NCBI RefSeq assembly: GCF_900110275.1
Contig: NZ_FODC01000002.1
Coordinates: 372,001-436,000, forward strand
Direction: 5' to 3'
Length of the DNA: 64,000 bases
From: Duganella sp. CF517
GTDB lineage: Bacteria > Pseudomonadota > Gammaproteobacteria > Burkholderiales > Burkholderiaceae_D
Shown here: in pieces, positions 26,791 through 36,386 of the stretch
How positions within the stretch are numbered: the stretch's first letter is position 1
Layout: every line of letters starts with the position of its first letter
Translations under genes and position numbers: made by a program
Notes under the pieces: generated by a model
Database searches by the model: none
Told to the model about the DNA's origin: nothing
The model's input: only the letters and a program-made list of their open reading frames with translations

Positions 26791-26880
26791 TGGCGGAGAG
26801 AGGGGGATTCGAACCCCCGATAGGTTTGACCCTATACACGCTTTCCAGGCGTGCGACTTCAACCGCTCATCCACCTCTCC
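26791..26880 (-). tRNA. tRNA-Ser (anticodon GGA)
   Basis: The minus strand gives GGAGAGGTGGATGAGCGGTT and so on, with a 7-bp acceptor stem, an anticodon loop CTGGAAA (anticodon GGA, reading TCC/TCT), the long variable arm of serine tRNAs, the T-loop GGTTCGAATCC and an encoded CCA end. The length of 90 bases is normal. Its 3' end borders the decayed integrative element. Confidence 0.97.
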
Positions 26881-26911
26881 TGCATTCCTTCCCCTTTCGG
26901 AGAAGCCGCGA

Positions 26912-26940
26912 ATTATAGCAAACATTCCCCATACCACCAA
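26912..26940 (-). promoter_or_regulatory. Promoter of tRNA-Ser
   Basis: On the minus strand, TTGGTG (26935-26940), 17 bases and a perfect TATAAT with TGC before it (26912-26917), about 30 bases before the tRNA. The remaining bases up to the kinase gene at 27177 show no gene. Confidence 0.75.
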
Positions 26941-27176
26941 CTTTATTTCCCCTCCCACATGCAACCAACCCCGCCAAATCCTGCGCTACAATAACCAGCG
27001 TCCCCCACGCAGCCGCCGAGCGGCCCGCTAATCCCGTGGCGGCGACCCGAAATCCCTCCGCCTGGCCCCCGACCGCGCCCCGGCAAAAGCACCAAGCCCC
27101 AACCACGCACGCACCACCAACATCCAAACTTGTCCCCACCTCGGGCTAGCGGAAAAAGGCCACACCAAAAGACACT

Positions 27177-29225
27177 ATGACGACTTCGCTTTCTTTCATG
27201 GACAACGGCGGCGAAATGGGCGCCCGCATGCGCAGCCACGATTGGTCCACGTCATGCCTGGGCGATCCCCACACCTGGCCGCAATCGCTGCGCTCGGTCG
27301 TGTCCGCCTGCCTGAACTCGCCCATCCTCGGCACCATCCTGTGGGGCCCGGATATGTGCATGCTCTACAACGACGCCTATGTCCCCTCGCTGGCCGACCG
27401 CCACCCCGCCGCCCTCGGCAAACCGGTGGCCGACGTATGGGGCAGTGCTTGGGAGCAAGTGGCCCCGCAATTCTACGAAGCCATGAAGACCGGCATCGGC
27501 TTCTCCAGTTCCAACGTCGAGCTGACGATCATGCGCAACGGCCAGCTCGAGGAGACCACCTGGAACTTTTCCGCCGCGCCCATCACCGGCGAGGATGGCC
27601 GCATCGCCGGCCTGCTGAACCAGGGCATCGAGATCACCGAGCAAGTGCGCAAGGAGAAAGCCATCCATCGCGCCCAGCAGACGCTGGAACGCACCGTCGA
27701 TGAAACCACCCGCGACCGCAACCGCCTGTGGGAACTGTCGGCCGATATCATGCTGCGCTGCGGCTTCGACGGCGAAATCAAAACCGTCAATCCGGCGTGG
27801 AAAGACGTGCTGGGCTGGGACGAGGACGACCTGGTCGGCGTAAGCCTGCTGAAACTGCTCCACCCCGACGACGTCGACCGCACCATCGCCGGCGTCCAGG
27901 AGCTGGCCGACGGCGGCTACCATACCCGCTTCGACAACCGCTACCGGCACAAGGACGGCACCTACCGCTGGATCTCGTGGTCGACCCAGGCCGACGCCGA
28001 TAGCATCTATGCCGTCGGCCGCGATTTCACGTCGGAACGCGAGAACGCCGAGGCGCTGCGCTCGGCCGAGGACGCCCTGCGCCAGGCGCAAAAGATGGAG
28101 GCGGTGGGACAACTCACCGGCGGCCTGGCCCATGACTTCAATAACTTGTTGGCCGGAATCACCGGCAGCCTCGAGCTGCTCGAGCTGCGCGCCAGCCAGG
28201 GCCGCTTCGGCGACATGGCCCGCTATATCGAGACCGCCAGCGACGCGGCCAAGCGCGCCTCCTCGCTGACCCATCGCTTGCTGGCCTTCTCGCGCCAGCA
28301 GACGCTCGATCCGAAACCGACCGACGTCAACCGCCTGGTGCTGGGCATGGAGGACTTGCTGCGCCGTACCGTGGGCCCGGCCGTGGCGATCGAGGTGATC
28401 GGCGCGGCCGACCTGTGGACCGCCCTGGTCGATCCGTCCCAACTGGAAAATTCGCTGCTGAACCTGTGCATCAACGCGCGCGACGCGATGCCGTCCGGCG
28501 GCCATATCCGGATCGCGACCGCCAACCAGCGCTTGAACCGCAAGGCCGCCGCCGCCCAGCAAATGCCCGAGGGCGAGTACCTGTCGCTGAGCGTGACCGA
28601 CTCGGGCAACGGCATTCCGCCTGAGGTGATGAGCCGGGTGTTCGAGCCGTTCTTCACCACCAAGCAGCCCGGCGAGGGCACCGGCCTGGGCCTGTCGATG
28701 GTGTACGGCTTCGCCAAGCAGTCCGGCGGCTTGGTGCGCATCTATTCGGAGGTGGGACGCGGCACCACCGTGTGCATCTACCTGCCCCGCCACCATGGCG
28801 TGGCCGAGCCCGTGCCGGCGCCGACCTTGCCGTCGCTGCCGGTGCATCACGGCTCGCACGAGACCGTGCTGGTGGTCGACGACGAGCCCAGCGTGCGCTT
28901 GCTGATCGTCGATGTGCTGGAGGATATGGGCTACAAGGTGCTGGAGGCGGCCGACAGCGCCGCCGGCCTGGCGCTGCTGCAGTCGGACGTGCACGTCGAT
29001 TTGCTGATCACCGATGTGGGCCTGCCCGGCGGCATGAACGGGCGCCAGATGGCCGAGGCCGGCCGCGTGGACCGGCCCGCCATGCGCGTACTATTCTTGA
29101 CCGGCTATGCGCAAACGGCCGTGTTCGGCGGCGGCCAGCTCGACGAGGGCGTCGAGGTGATGACCAAGCCGTTTAATATCGATGCGCTGTCGGAACGGGT
29201 CGACAAGATGCTGGCGCCGCGCTGA
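27177..29225 (+). CDS. Hybrid sensor histidine kinase with PAS domains and receiver
   Basis: This soluble protein of 682 residues has no membrane segments. It has a first PAS-like domain (about 45-155), a second PAS/PAC domain (about 185-290, FDGEIKTVNPAWKDVLGWDE and YRHKDGTYRWISWS), a HisKA domain with the phospho-accepting histidine in GGLAHDFNNLLAG (near 322) and an ATPase domain (NARDAM, SGNGIP, GTGLGLSMVYGF). A C-terminal receiver (about 560-680) has the aspartate in LLITDVGLPGG and a lysine in MTKPF. Kinases of this arrangement sense intracellular signals and pass phosphate to their own receiver. No partner regulator is adjacent, and the signal is unknown. The ribosome site is weak. Confidence 0.9.
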   Translation: MTTSLSFMDNGGEMGARMRSHDWSTSCLGDPHTWPQSLRSVVSACLNSPILGTILWGPDMCMLYNDAYVPSLADRHPAALGKPVADVWGSAWEQVAPQFYEAMKTGIGFSSSNVELTIMRNGQLEETTWNFSAAPITGEDGRIAGLLNQGIEITEQVRKEKAIHRAQQTLERTVDETTRDRNRLWELSADIMLRCGFDGEIKTVNPAWKDVLGWDEDDLVGVSLLKLLHPDDVDRTIAGVQELADGGYHTRFDNRYRHKDGTYRWISWSTQADADSIYAVGRDFTSERENAEALRSAEDALRQAQKMEAVGQLTGGLAHDFNNLLAGITGSLELLELRASQGRFGDMARYIETASDAAKRASSLTHRLLAFSRQQTLDPKPTDVNRLVLGMEDLLRRTVGPAVAIEVIGAADLWTALVDPSQLENSLLNLCINARDAMPSGGHIRIATANQRLNRKAAAAQQMPEGEYLSLSVTDSGNGIPPEVMSRVFEPFFTTKQPGEGTGLGLSMVYGFAKQSGGLVRIYSEVGRGTTVCIYLPRHHGVAEPVPAPTLPSLPVHHGSHETVLVVDDEPSVRLLIVDVLEDMGYKVLEAADSAAGLALLQSDVHVDLLITDVGLPGGMNGRQMAEAGRVDRPAMRVLFLTGYAQTAVFGGGQLDEGVEVMTKPFNIDALSERVDKMLAPR

Positions 29226-29278
29226 CCGGCGGCGCGGCGGGCGGCGGCCGGGCCGGCCGGCGCGCCGCCTCTGGTCAG
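29222..29278. terminator. Long GC-rich stem-loop between convergent genes
   Basis: CTGACC and GGTCAG with inner arms GGCGGCGCG and CGCGCCGCC form a long stem in the short gap between the kinase and acs stops. There is no T run, so it is a transcription barrier rather than a classic terminator. Confidence 0.4.
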
Positions 29279-31263
29279 GAAGCTTCCTTGAGCTGCTCGA
29301 GGATGGCCGGATTTTCCAACGTGGAGACGTCCTGCGTGATCGCCTCCCCCTTGGCCAGCACCCGCAGCAAACGCCGCATGATCTTGCCAGAGCGCGTTTT
29401 CGGCAGGTTGTCGCCGAAGCGGATTTCCTTCGGCTTGGCGATCGGACCGATCTCCTTGGCGACCCAGTTGCGCAACTCCAGCGCCAGCTTCTTGGCTTCG
29501 TCGCCGGTCGGACGCGCCTGCTTGAGCACGACGAACGCGCAGATCGATTCGCCGGTGGTGTCGTCCGGCTTGCCGACCACCGCCGCCTCCGCCACCAGCG
29601 GGTTGGCCACCAGCGCCGATTCGATTTCCATCGTGCCCATGCGGTGGCCCGAGACGTTCAACACGTCATCGATGCGTCCGGTGATGGTGAAGTAGCCGGT
29701 GTCCTTGTTGCGGATGGCGCCGTCGCCCGCCAGATACATCTTGCCGCCCAGCTCTTCCGGGAAGTAGCTGGTCTTGAAGCGCTCGGGGTTGTTCCAGATG
29801 GTGCGGATCATCGACGGCCACGGACGCTTGACGACCAGGATGCCGCCCTGCCCGTTCGGCACGTCCACGCCGGCCTCGTCGACGATGGCGGTCATGATGC
29901 CCGGCAGCGGCAACGTGCACGAGCCCGGCACCATCGGCGTGGCGCCCGGCAGCGGCGTGATCATGTGGCCGCCCGTTTCCGTTTGCCAGAAGGTGTCGAC
30001 GATCGGGCATTTTTCGCCGCCCACTTGCGTGTAGTACCACATCCACGCTTCCGGATTGATCGGCTCGCCCACAGTGCCCAGCAGGCGCAGCGACGACAGG
30101 TCATAGTTTTTCGGATGCACTTTCGGGTCGACGTCGGACGCCTTGATCAGCGAGCGGATCGCCGTCGGCGCCGTGTAGAAGATGCTGACCTTGTGCTTGG
30201 CGATGGTGTCCCAGAAGCGTCCGGCGTTGGGGAAGGTCGGGATGCCTTCGAACACCACTTGGGTGGCGCCGACCGCCGTCGGGCCGTAGGCGATGTAGCT
30301 GTGGCCGGTCACCCAGCCGATGTCGGCGGTGCACCAGTACACATCCGTCGGCTTGATGTCGAAGCTCCATTTCATCGTCAGCGCGGCCCACAGCAGGTAG
30401 CCGCCGCTCGAGTGCTGCACGCCCTTCGGCGTGCCGGTCGAGCCGGACGTGTAGAGGATGAACAGCGGGTGCTCGGCGTCGACCCATTCCGGCTCGCATT
30501 CGGCCGGCTGGCTGGCGACCAGCTCGTGCAGCCAGGTGTCGCGCCCCTCCTTGAAGGCGATCGCGCCGCCGGTGCGGCGGTAGACGATGACGTCCTTGAT
30601 GGTGTCGCAGCCGCCCAGCGCCAGCGCTTCGTCGACGATGGCTTTCAGCGGCAGGTGCTTGCCGCCGCGCAGTTGCTCGTCGGCGGTGATGACGGCCACC
30701 GCGCCGGCGTCGATGATGCGCTCCTGCAGCGATTTGGCCGAGAAGCCGCCGAACACCACCGAGTGGGTGGCGCCGATGCGCGCGCACGCCTGCATCGCGG
30801 CCACGCCTTCGACCGACATCGACATGTAGATGATGACGCGGTCGCCCTTTTTGATGCCGCGCGATTTGAGGCCGTTGGCGAATTTGCAGACTTTTTCGTG
30901 CAATTCGCGGTAGCTGACGTTGGTCGACATGCCGTCGTCCGCCTCGAAGATGATGGCGGTCTTGTCGGCGTTGCCGTTCTGCAGGTTGCGGTCGAGGCAG
31001 TTGTATGAGACGTTCAGGTGGCCGTCCTCGAACCATTTGTAGAACGGCGCGTTGTCTTCGTTGAGGGTTTTGGTAAACGGCTTTTGCCAGACCAGGTGTT
31101 CTTTCGCCAGGCGCGACCAGAAGCCTTCGTAGTCGGCCTCCGCTTCGGCGCACAGCGCGTTGTAGGCGTCCATGCCGGCGACCGTGGCCTGCGCGGTGAA
31201 CGCCGCCGGTGGCGTGAAGATGCGGGATTCCTGTGGGCCTTGCTGCGTGGTTGTGCTGCTCAT
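29275..31263 (-). CDS. acs: Acetyl-CoA synthetase
   Basis: This AMP-forming acetate:CoA ligase of 662 residues (E. coli Acs has 652) makes acetyl-CoA from acetate, ATP and CoA. Motifs are [20 protein letters not shown] (adenylate binding), [30 protein letters not shown] and the C-terminal [14 protein letters not shown] with the catalytic, acetylatable lysine. The start MSSTTTQQG at 31263 is chosen because GGAG lies seven bases before it; the longer frame lacks this. The gene faces the hybrid kinase convergently. The 215 bases before the next gene hold its promoter, which I could not place securely. Confidence 0.95.
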   Translation of the reverse strand: MSSTTTQQGPQESRIFTPPAAFTAQATVAGMDAYNALCAEAEADYEGFWSRLAKEHLVWQKPFTKTLNEDNAPFYKWFEDGHLNVSYNCLDRNLQNGNADKTAIIFEADDGMSTNVSYRELHEKVCKFANGLKSRGIKKGDRVIIYMSMSVEGVAAMQACARIGATHSVVFGGFSAKSLQERIIDAGAVAVITADEQLRGGKHLPLKAIVDEALALGGCDTIKDVIVYRRTGGAIAFKEGRDTWLHELVASQPAECEPEWVDAEHPLFILYTSGSTGTPKGVQHSSGGYLLWAALTMKWSFDIKPTDVYWCTADIGWVTGHSYIAYGPTAVGATQVVFEGIPTFPNAGRFWDTIAKHKVSIFYTAPTAIRSLIKASDVDPKVHPKNYDLSSLRLLGTVGEPINPEAWMWYYTQVGGEKCPIVDTFWQTETGGHMITPLPGATPMVPGSCTLPLPGIMTAIVDEAGVDVPNGQGGILVVKRPWPSMIRTIWNNPERFKTSYFPEELGGKMYLAGDGAIRNKDTGYFTITGRIDDVLNVSGHRMGTMEIESALVANPLVAEAAVVGKPDDTTGESICAFVVLKQARPTGDEAKKLALELRNWVAKEIGPIAKPKEIRFGDNLPKTRSGKIMRRLLRVLAKGEAITQDVSTLENPAILEQLKEAS

Positions 31264-31514
31264 ACGTGTCTCCATTGTTGTAGTGTTTTGCACCAACATA
31301 AACTTTGTCGCTTACTGAGCCCTTACAGACTGCTAGCCGCTATGACCGCGGTCAGGCGGGGACGGCCATCCATGCGTTATACAATTTTACCAACATTTCC
31401 AACGCATTACGCATAGGCGTTGCGCCGCAACACGGCGGTGCGGTAGCTGTGCAGCACGTGTAAAATGTCGGCAACCTTTATCTAGTCTGCCTTATTTTCA
31501 GGAGTACTGCCTTA

Positions 31515-32111
31515 ATGACCGATCCTAAACCCAAGCTGCGTCCCCTGCCAGCGTTTATCTTCATGTCGCGCTGGCTGCAGTTGCCGCTGTATCTCGGCCT
31601 GATCCTGGCGCAGTGCGTGTATGTGTTCCACTTCTGGGTCGAGCTGAAAGACCTGATCGGCGCGGCCATGGGCAACGAGGCGGCGCTGCAGCACATCTTC
31701 CAGGCGATAGCGGTGCCCGGGGGCGTCGCGCCGGCCAAACTCAACGAGACCACCATCATGCTGGTGGTCCTCGGACTCATCGACGTGGTGATGATTTCCA
31801 ATTTGCTGGTGATGGTGATTATCGGCGGCTACGAGACCTTCGTCTCGCGCATGAATCTGGAAGACCATCCGGACCAGCCGGAGTGGCTGTCGCACGTCAA
31901 CGCATCCGTGCTGAAGACCAAGCTGGCGATGGCGATCATCGGCATCTCGTCGATCCATCTGCTGAAGACCTTCATCAACGCCGCCTCCTACACCGAAAAA
32001 GTGTTAATCGCGCAAACCGTGATTCACATCGCGTTCCTGCTGTCCGCGCTGGCCATCGCCTACACCGACCGCCTCACCACGATGACGCATCAAGATTCCA
32101 AGTCTCACTAA
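31515..32111 (+). CDS. YqhA/UPF0114 family inner-membrane protein
   Basis: This 198-residue protein has four predicted membrane segments (about 23-43, 75-98, 135-152, 160-180) and the family motifs [39 protein letters not shown] and [19 protein letters not shown]. The family (TIGR00645-like) is conserved in proteobacteria and of unknown biochemical role. The start has AGGAG upstream. It lies 36 bases before the fumarase gene and may be its operon partner. Confidence 0.85.
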   Translation: MTDPKPKLRPLPAFIFMSRWLQLPLYLGLILAQCVYVFHFWVELKDLIGAAMGNEAALQHIFQAIAVPGGVAPAKLNETTIMLVVLGLIDVVMISNLLVMVIIGGYETFVSRMNLEDHPDQPEWLSHVNASVLKTKLAMAIIGISSIHLLKTFINAASYTEKVLIAQTVIHIAFLLSALAIAYTDRLTTMTHQDSKSH

Positions 32112-32147
32112 GTCCACTAAGCACCATCCTTCCCTCGCGAGAACATC

Positions 32148-33677
32148 ATGACCATCATAAAGCAAGAAGACCTGATCGAATCCGTTGCCGCCGCGCTCCA
32201 GTACATCAGCTACTACCATCCCGCCGACTACATCGAGCACCTGGCGCGCGCCTACGAGCACGAGCAGAGCCCGGCGGCCAAGGACGCGATCGCGCAGATC
32301 CTGACGAACTCGCGCATGTGCGCGGAAGGCAAGCGTCCGATCTGCCAGGACACCGGCATCGTCAACGTCTTCCTGAAAATCGGCATGGGCGTGCGCTTCG
32401 AGGGCTTCAGCGGCACCGTCACCGACGCCGTCAACGAAGGCGTGCGCCGCGCGTACAACTTCGACGACAACAAACTGCGCGCCTCGATCGTCGCCGACCC
32501 GCATTTCGACCGCAAGAACACCAAGGACAATACGCCGGCCGTGGTGCATATGGAACTGGTCGAAGGCAATACGGTCGACGTCAAGGTCGCGGCCAAGGGC
32601 GGCGGCTCGGAAAACAAATCCAAGATGATCATGATGAACCCGTCCGATTCGCTGATCGACTGGGTCATGAAGACCGTGCCGACGATGGGCGCCGGCTGGT
32701 GCCCGCCGGGCATGCTGGGCATCGGCATCGGCGGCACCGCCGAGAAAGCCATGCTGATGGCCAAGGAAGTGCTGATGGAAGACATCGACATGTTCGAGCT
32801 GAAACAGCGCGGCCCGCAGAACAAGCTCGAAGAGCTGCGCATCGAACTGTGCGACAAGATCAACTCCCTGGGCATCGGCGCGCAGGGCCTGGGCGGCCTG
32901 ACGACCGTGCTCGACGTGAAAATCATGATGCACCCGACCCACGCGGCCTCCAAGCCGGTGGCGATGATCCCGAACTGCGCGGCCACCCGCCACGGCCACT
33001 TCGTGCTCGACGGCTCCGGCCCCGCCTACATGACGCCGCCTCCGCTGTCGACCTGGCCGGACGTCTCGTGGGCGCCGGACACCGAAAAGTCGAAGCGCGT
33101 CGACCTCAACACCCTGACCAAGGAAGAAGTCGCCTCGTGGAAGCCGGGCCAGACCCTGCTGCTGAACGGCAAAATGCTGACCGGCCGCGACGCCGCGCAC
33201 AAGCGCATCCAGGACATGCTGGCCAAAGGCGAGCCATTGCCGGTCGACTTCAAGAACCGCGTGATCTACTACGTCGGCCCGGTCGATCCGGTACGTGACG
33301 AAGTCGTCGGCCCGGCCGGCCCGACCACCGCCACCCGCATGGACAAGTTCACCGACATGATGCTCGAGCAAACCGGCCTGATCGCGATGATCGGCAAGGC
33401 CGAGCGCGGCCCGGTCGCGATCGAATCGATCAAGAAGCACCAGTCGGCCTACCTGATGGCGGTCGGCGGCTCGGCCTACCTGGTGTCGAAGGCGATCAAG
33501 GGCGCCAAGGTGCTCGGCTTCGCCGACATGGGCATGGAAGCGATCTACGAGTTCGACGTGGTCGACATGCCGGTGACGGTGGCCGTCGACGCGGCCGGCA
33601 CCTCGGTGCACAACACCGGCCCGGCCGAGTGGAAAGCCAAGATCGAGCAGTTGAACATCCCGGTCGTCACCGCCTGA
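32148..33677 (+). CDS. fumA: Class I fumarate hydratase (iron-sulfur)
   Basis: This enzyme of 509 residues interconverts fumarate and malate in the citric acid cycle. It has the class I two-domain layout in one chain. Cysteines in EGKRPICQDTG, MIPNCAATRHGHF and nearby ligate the 4Fe-4S cluster, and GGTAEKAML and YYVGPVDPVRDEVVGPAGPT mark the substrate and C-terminal regions. A GCGAG-type site precedes the ATG. Its TGA overlaps the murI ATG by one base. The choice between the symbols fumA and fumB is nominal. Confidence 0.93.
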   Translation: MTIIKQEDLIESVAAALQYISYYHPADYIEHLARAYEHEQSPAAKDAIAQILTNSRMCAEGKRPICQDTGIVNVFLKIGMGVRFEGFSGTVTDAVNEGVRRAYNFDDNKLRASIVADPHFDRKNTKDNTPAVVHMELVEGNTVDVKVAAKGGGSENKSKMIMMNPSDSLIDWVMKTVPTMGAGWCPPGMLGIGIGGTAEKAMLMAKEVLMEDIDMFELKQRGPQNKLEELRIELCDKINSLGIGAQGLGGLTTVLDVKIMMHPTHAASKPVAMIPNCAATRHGHFVLDGSGPAYMTPPPLSTWPDVSWAPDTEKSKRVDLNTLTKEEVASWKPGQTLLLNGKMLTGRDAAHKRIQDMLAKGEPLPVDFKNRVIYYVGPVDPVRDEVVGPAGPTTATRMDKFTDMMLEQTGLIAMIGKAERGPVAIESIKKHQSAYLMAVGGSAYLVSKAIKGAKVLGFADMGMEAIYEFDVVDMPVTVAVDAAGTSVHNTGPAEWKAKIEQLNIPVVTA

Positions 33678-34525
33678 TGAGCAGCGCCCGCCCCCGTTCG
33701 GCCGACGCCCTGGTTGACTCGCCCATCGGCGTTTTCGATTCCGGCGTGGGCGGGCTGTCGGTGCTGCGCCATATCCGCGCGCAGCTGCCGCACGAACACC
33801 TGATGTACTTCGCCGATTCCGGCCACGCGCCGTATGGCGACAAGAGCGAACAGTTTGTCGTGGACCGCGCGCTGGCCGTGACGGCTTTCCTGCTCGAGCA
33901 CGGCGCCAAGGCGCTGGTGGTGGCCTGCAATACCGCCACCGTGGCCGCCATCAAGGCGGTGCGCGCGCGCTATCCGGAGTTGCCGGTGGTCGGCGTCGAA
34001 CCGGGCCTAAAGCCGGCCGTGGCCGCCACGCGCAACGGCAAAGTGGGCGTGCTGGCGACGGCGCGCACGCTCAAGGGCGAAAAGTTCCTGCAACTGCGCG
34101 AGCAGATTTCCGCCGCCAACAATACCGAATTCCTGCTGCAACCGGCTGTCGGGCTGGTCGACCTGATCGAACAAGGCGACCTGGAGGCCCCAGCCATCGG
34201 CGCGATGCTGGAGCGCTATGTCGCCCCACTGCTCGACCAGGGCGCCGATACCTTGGTGCTTGGCTGCACGCACTATCCGTTCATCAAGACCGGCATCGAA
34301 CGCGTGCTGCGCGATCACGCCCGCAGCGACGTGACCTTGATCGACACCGGCGACGCCGTGGCGCGCCAGCTGGTGCGTCTGCTGGAGGCGGCCGCCTTGC
34401 TGCGCACGGCCGCCGGCGGCGCACCGACGCTGCGCGGCTACACCACGGCCGACGTCGGCGCGCTGGCGCCGGCCTTCGACAAGCTGCTGGGCTTGCGTCC
34501 TCCGGTCGAAAAAGTTGATGTGTAA
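33677..34525 (+). CDS. murI: Glutamate racemase
   Basis: This 282-residue enzyme makes D-glutamate for peptidoglycan. It has IGVFDSGVGGLSVLRHI at the N-terminus, the catalytic cysteines in VVACNTATVAA (near 76) and LGCTHYPF (near 196), and ADSGHAPYGDKS. The start at 33677 is chosen because the conserved fold begins soon after and the ATG overlaps the fumarase stop (TGATG), a sign of translational coupling. The longer frame would overlap fumarase by 48 bases. Confidence 0.93.
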   Translation: MSSARPRSADALVDSPIGVFDSGVGGLSVLRHIRAQLPHEHLMYFADSGHAPYGDKSEQFVVDRALAVTAFLLEHGAKALVVACNTATVAAIKAVRARYPELPVVGVEPGLKPAVAATRNGKVGVLATARTLKGEKFLQLREQISAANNTEFLLQPAVGLVDLIEQGDLEAPAIGAMLERYVAPLLDQGADTLVLGCTHYPFIKTGIERVLRDHARSDVTLIDTGDAVARQLVRLLEAAALLRTAAGGAPTLRGYTTADVGALAPAFDKLLGLRPPVEKVDV

Positions 34526-34564
34526 GCAAAATCACATCGTACGCAGGAAACTTTGCATTTAGAT

Positions 34565-34593
34565 TTGCAGGATTCAAATCTGGCTTGTATAAT
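34565..34593 (+). promoter_or_regulatory. Promoter of tRNA-His
   Basis: TTGCAG (34565-34570), 17 bases, a perfect TATAAT (34588-34593), about 45 bases before the tRNA. Confidence 0.75.
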
Positions 34594-34638
34594 TCGGCAC
34601 CTGTTCAGCGAATAGCTGGATAGTTGAAGTAAGACAGT

Positions 34639-34715
34639 GGTGGCTGTAGCTCAGTTGGTAGAGTCCAGGATTGTGATTCCTGTTGTCGTGGGTTCGAGCC
34701 CCATCAGCCACCCCA
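34639..34715 (+). tRNA. tRNA-His (anticodon GTG)
   Basis: This 77-base cloverleaf includes the extra 5' G of histidine tRNAs, the acceptor GTGGCTG/CAGCCAC, D-arm TAGCTCAGTTGGTAGAG, anticodon loop TTGTGAT, T-loop GGTTCGAGCCC, discriminator C and encoded CCA. It closely resembles the E. coli gene. Confidence 0.97.
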
Positions 34716-34730
34716 AAAAATTAAGTACAA

Positions 34731-34755
34731 AAGCCCGGTCTCTGACTGGGCTTTT
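34731..34755 (+). terminator. Terminator after tRNA-His
   Basis: AGCCCGGTC and GACTGGGCT (one mismatch) pair around a three-base loop, followed by five T. The next 265 bases up to 35021 show no gene and presumably hold the promoter of the following ORF. Confidence 0.8.
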
Positions 34756-35020
34756 TGCATTCTGCGTGCTCGAGATGCAAAAGGGGACCATCCAAAAGGT
34801 GCCCATCCGTCCCATCCTAACTCCCCCCTTATCTGGAGTGTAAAGCGGATTGGCGCCGCCTAATCCACGCTACAAAAATGGATGCCTTGATCTCGGAATA
34901 ATTTTGCAAGTCATTGCCCGATAGCACTAGATTGACGCTACAATAAGGCTGCCCTTCGGCACAACGAGCATCTACTTCGCTCCCCGAATTACGTCATCCA
35001 AGTCTCACCTAAGCGCAGCC

Positions 35021-35470
35021 ATGTCTGAACCAAAATCCCTGTCAGAAGTCAGTACCTATAGCAAAGACACGCCCGTCGGCCGTCCGGACCTCGACGGCCG
35101 CGCCGGCGTGTTCGTTCCGTCGGAATTGTTCGACCCCGGCAGCAACGCCGCCATCCGCAGCGGCTGCGGCATCGTCGGCTTCGGCAACCCGGACGGTTCG
35201 CTGACCGTCTACTTCGAGGCCAACCGCTTCGAGGATAGCAGCCTGCACAAATGGGAAAACAAGGCGCGCAAAGCCTACGACCGCATGGTCATGGGCGCGC
35301 CGACCGTCTCCAAGGCCAAGATCGACGCCAAGATGCTGGACCAGGTCGGCCTGATCGACGGCATGGGCATCCATCTCAAGCAACCGGAAGGCTTGCAGCG
35401 CTGGCTGGAAACGTCCAACGCCGCCGACACCGCCCCAGCCGGCCCGGTCGTACTGTGGAAAATTAAATAA
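35021..35470 (+). CDS. Hypothetical protein (149 residues)
   Basis: A soluble protein without signal peptide or membrane segments. It has a polar N-terminus (MSEPKSLSEVSTYSKDTPVG), a compact middle with CGIVGFGNPDGSLTVYFEAN, and the C-terminus PAGPVVLWKIK. Its GC-rich codon use matches the chromosome, and an intrinsic terminator follows, which supports a real single-gene unit. No family is recognised. Confidence 0.6.
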   Translation: MSEPKSLSEVSTYSKDTPVGRPDLDGRAGVFVPSELFDPGSNAAIRSGCGIVGFGNPDGSLTVYFEANRFEDSSLHKWENKARKAYDRMVMGAPTVSKAKIDAKMLDQVGLIDGMGIHLKQPEGLQRWLETSNAADTAPAGPVVLWKIK

Positions 35471-35492
35471 GAAGTTGATAAAAAGATAGAGA

Positions 35493-35525
35493 CGGCGTGT
35501 TGTCCTACACGCCGCCGGACTTTTT
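35493..35525 (+). terminator. Intrinsic terminator
   Basis: CGGCGTGT and ACACGCCG form a perfect stem with a six-base loop; five T follow after a short gap. Confidence 0.65.
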
Positions 35526-35598
35526 GCTGATGTTCTTAATGTGGCCTTAAGACTATTCTGAAGACATCAACAACCCTAACCCAATCCGGGAGTCTGTC

Positions 35599-35718
35599 AT
35601 GGCACGCTATCTCCACTTCGCATACGGCGCATTACTGCTCAGTCTTGCCTGCGCTTCGACCTATGTGTTGGTAGAGGGTAACGCACTAGGCCAGGCATCG
35701 GTCTACGTGCTGCGCTAG
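35599..35718 (+). CDS. Small exported or membrane peptide (39 residues)
   Basis: GGGAG lies seven bases before the ATG. The peptide MARYLHFAYGALLLSLACAS, then TYVLVEGNALGQASVYVLR, has one hydrophobic helix and a possible cleavage or lipid site near ACAS. It stands alone between two terminators, so it is an independent unit. It is too short for family recognition. Confidence 0.45.
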   Translation: MARYLHFAYGALLLSLACASTYVLVEGNALGQASVYVLR

Positions 35719-35766
35719 TAACACGCCGGCGCCGATGGCGCCGCATGAATTCCCGGACGGATGTAA

Positions 35767-35806
35767 AAATCCCGCCAGGCCTTACGAGGCATGGCGGGAT
35801 TTTTTA
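35767..35806. terminator. Bidirectional intrinsic terminator
   Basis: AATCCCGCCA and TGGCGGGATT form a strong stem with a larger loop and T/A runs on both sides. It serves the small peptide gene and the opposing lipoprotein gene. Confidence 0.8.
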
Positions 35807-35834
35807 TGTCCGCAGCTAATTCAGCAACCGGCGA

Positions 35835-36242
35835 TCAACGGCGATAGCCGCCACGTCCCCAACCGCCGCGTCCCCAGCCACCGCGATGGCCGCCCGAGAA
35901 GCGGCTGAACGAGAAGTCCAGCCCGATCGAGACCGGCGGATAGTAGTACGACGGCGCCGGCTGGTAATACACGGGCGCGGGCGCGTAATAGACCGGCGGC
36001 GCGACGACGTACGTGGTCGTGCTGACCGGTTCGGCGTAGACCACGCGCGAGCTAGGCGCCGGCAATTCCTCGGTCGTGTAGACGGTCGCTGGAGCGCTGC
36101 CCGGCGCGCGGTTCGACGGCGTCACGGAAACAGTGCGCCACTGGTAGGGATCCTGAACCTGGGCGGTGGTGTAATACGGCTGCTGCACGGCGCACCCGGT
36201 CAGCGCCACGAGCGCGCCGACGACGGCAAAGATAATCTTCAT
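35835..36242 (-). CDS. Tyr/Pro-rich lipoprotein
   Basis: The 135-residue product has a lipoprotein signal (MKIIFAVVGALVALTGC, lipobox LTGC). A tyrosine- and proline-rich stretch (PPVYYAPAPVYYQPAPSYYY, near 82-101) follows, and a Gly/Arg/Trp-rich end (GGHRGGWGRGGWGRGGYRR). It is expected to be anchored to a membrane. The low-complexity middle suggests an extended surface or periplasmic linker. GGAG precedes the ATG. No specific role is recognised. Confidence 0.7.
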   Translation of the reverse strand: MKIIFAVVGALVALTGCAVQQPYYTTAQVQDPYQWRTVSVTPSNRAPGSAPATVYTTEELPAPSSRVVYAEPVSTTTYVVAPPVYYAPAPVYYQPAPSYYYPPVSIGLDFSFSRFSGGHRGGWGRGGWGRGGYRR

Positions 36243-36334
36243 GGCAAATCTCCTTGTTCCAGAATCGTATTATATAAGGAAGTTTAGCGCGTTCGCAGCC
36301 CGATTACAGCTTGTTACACGTAATCGACTTGGCG

Positions 36335-36359
36335 AAAAAAAGGAGCCGCATGCGGCTCC
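36335..36359 (-). terminator. Intrinsic terminator after the TonB-C-like pair
   Basis: GGAGCCGC-AT-GCGGCTCC is a perfect stem followed by seven T on the minus strand. Confidence 0.85.
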
Positions 36360-36386
36360 CCTTGGTATTGCCCTGCGGGACTATGC

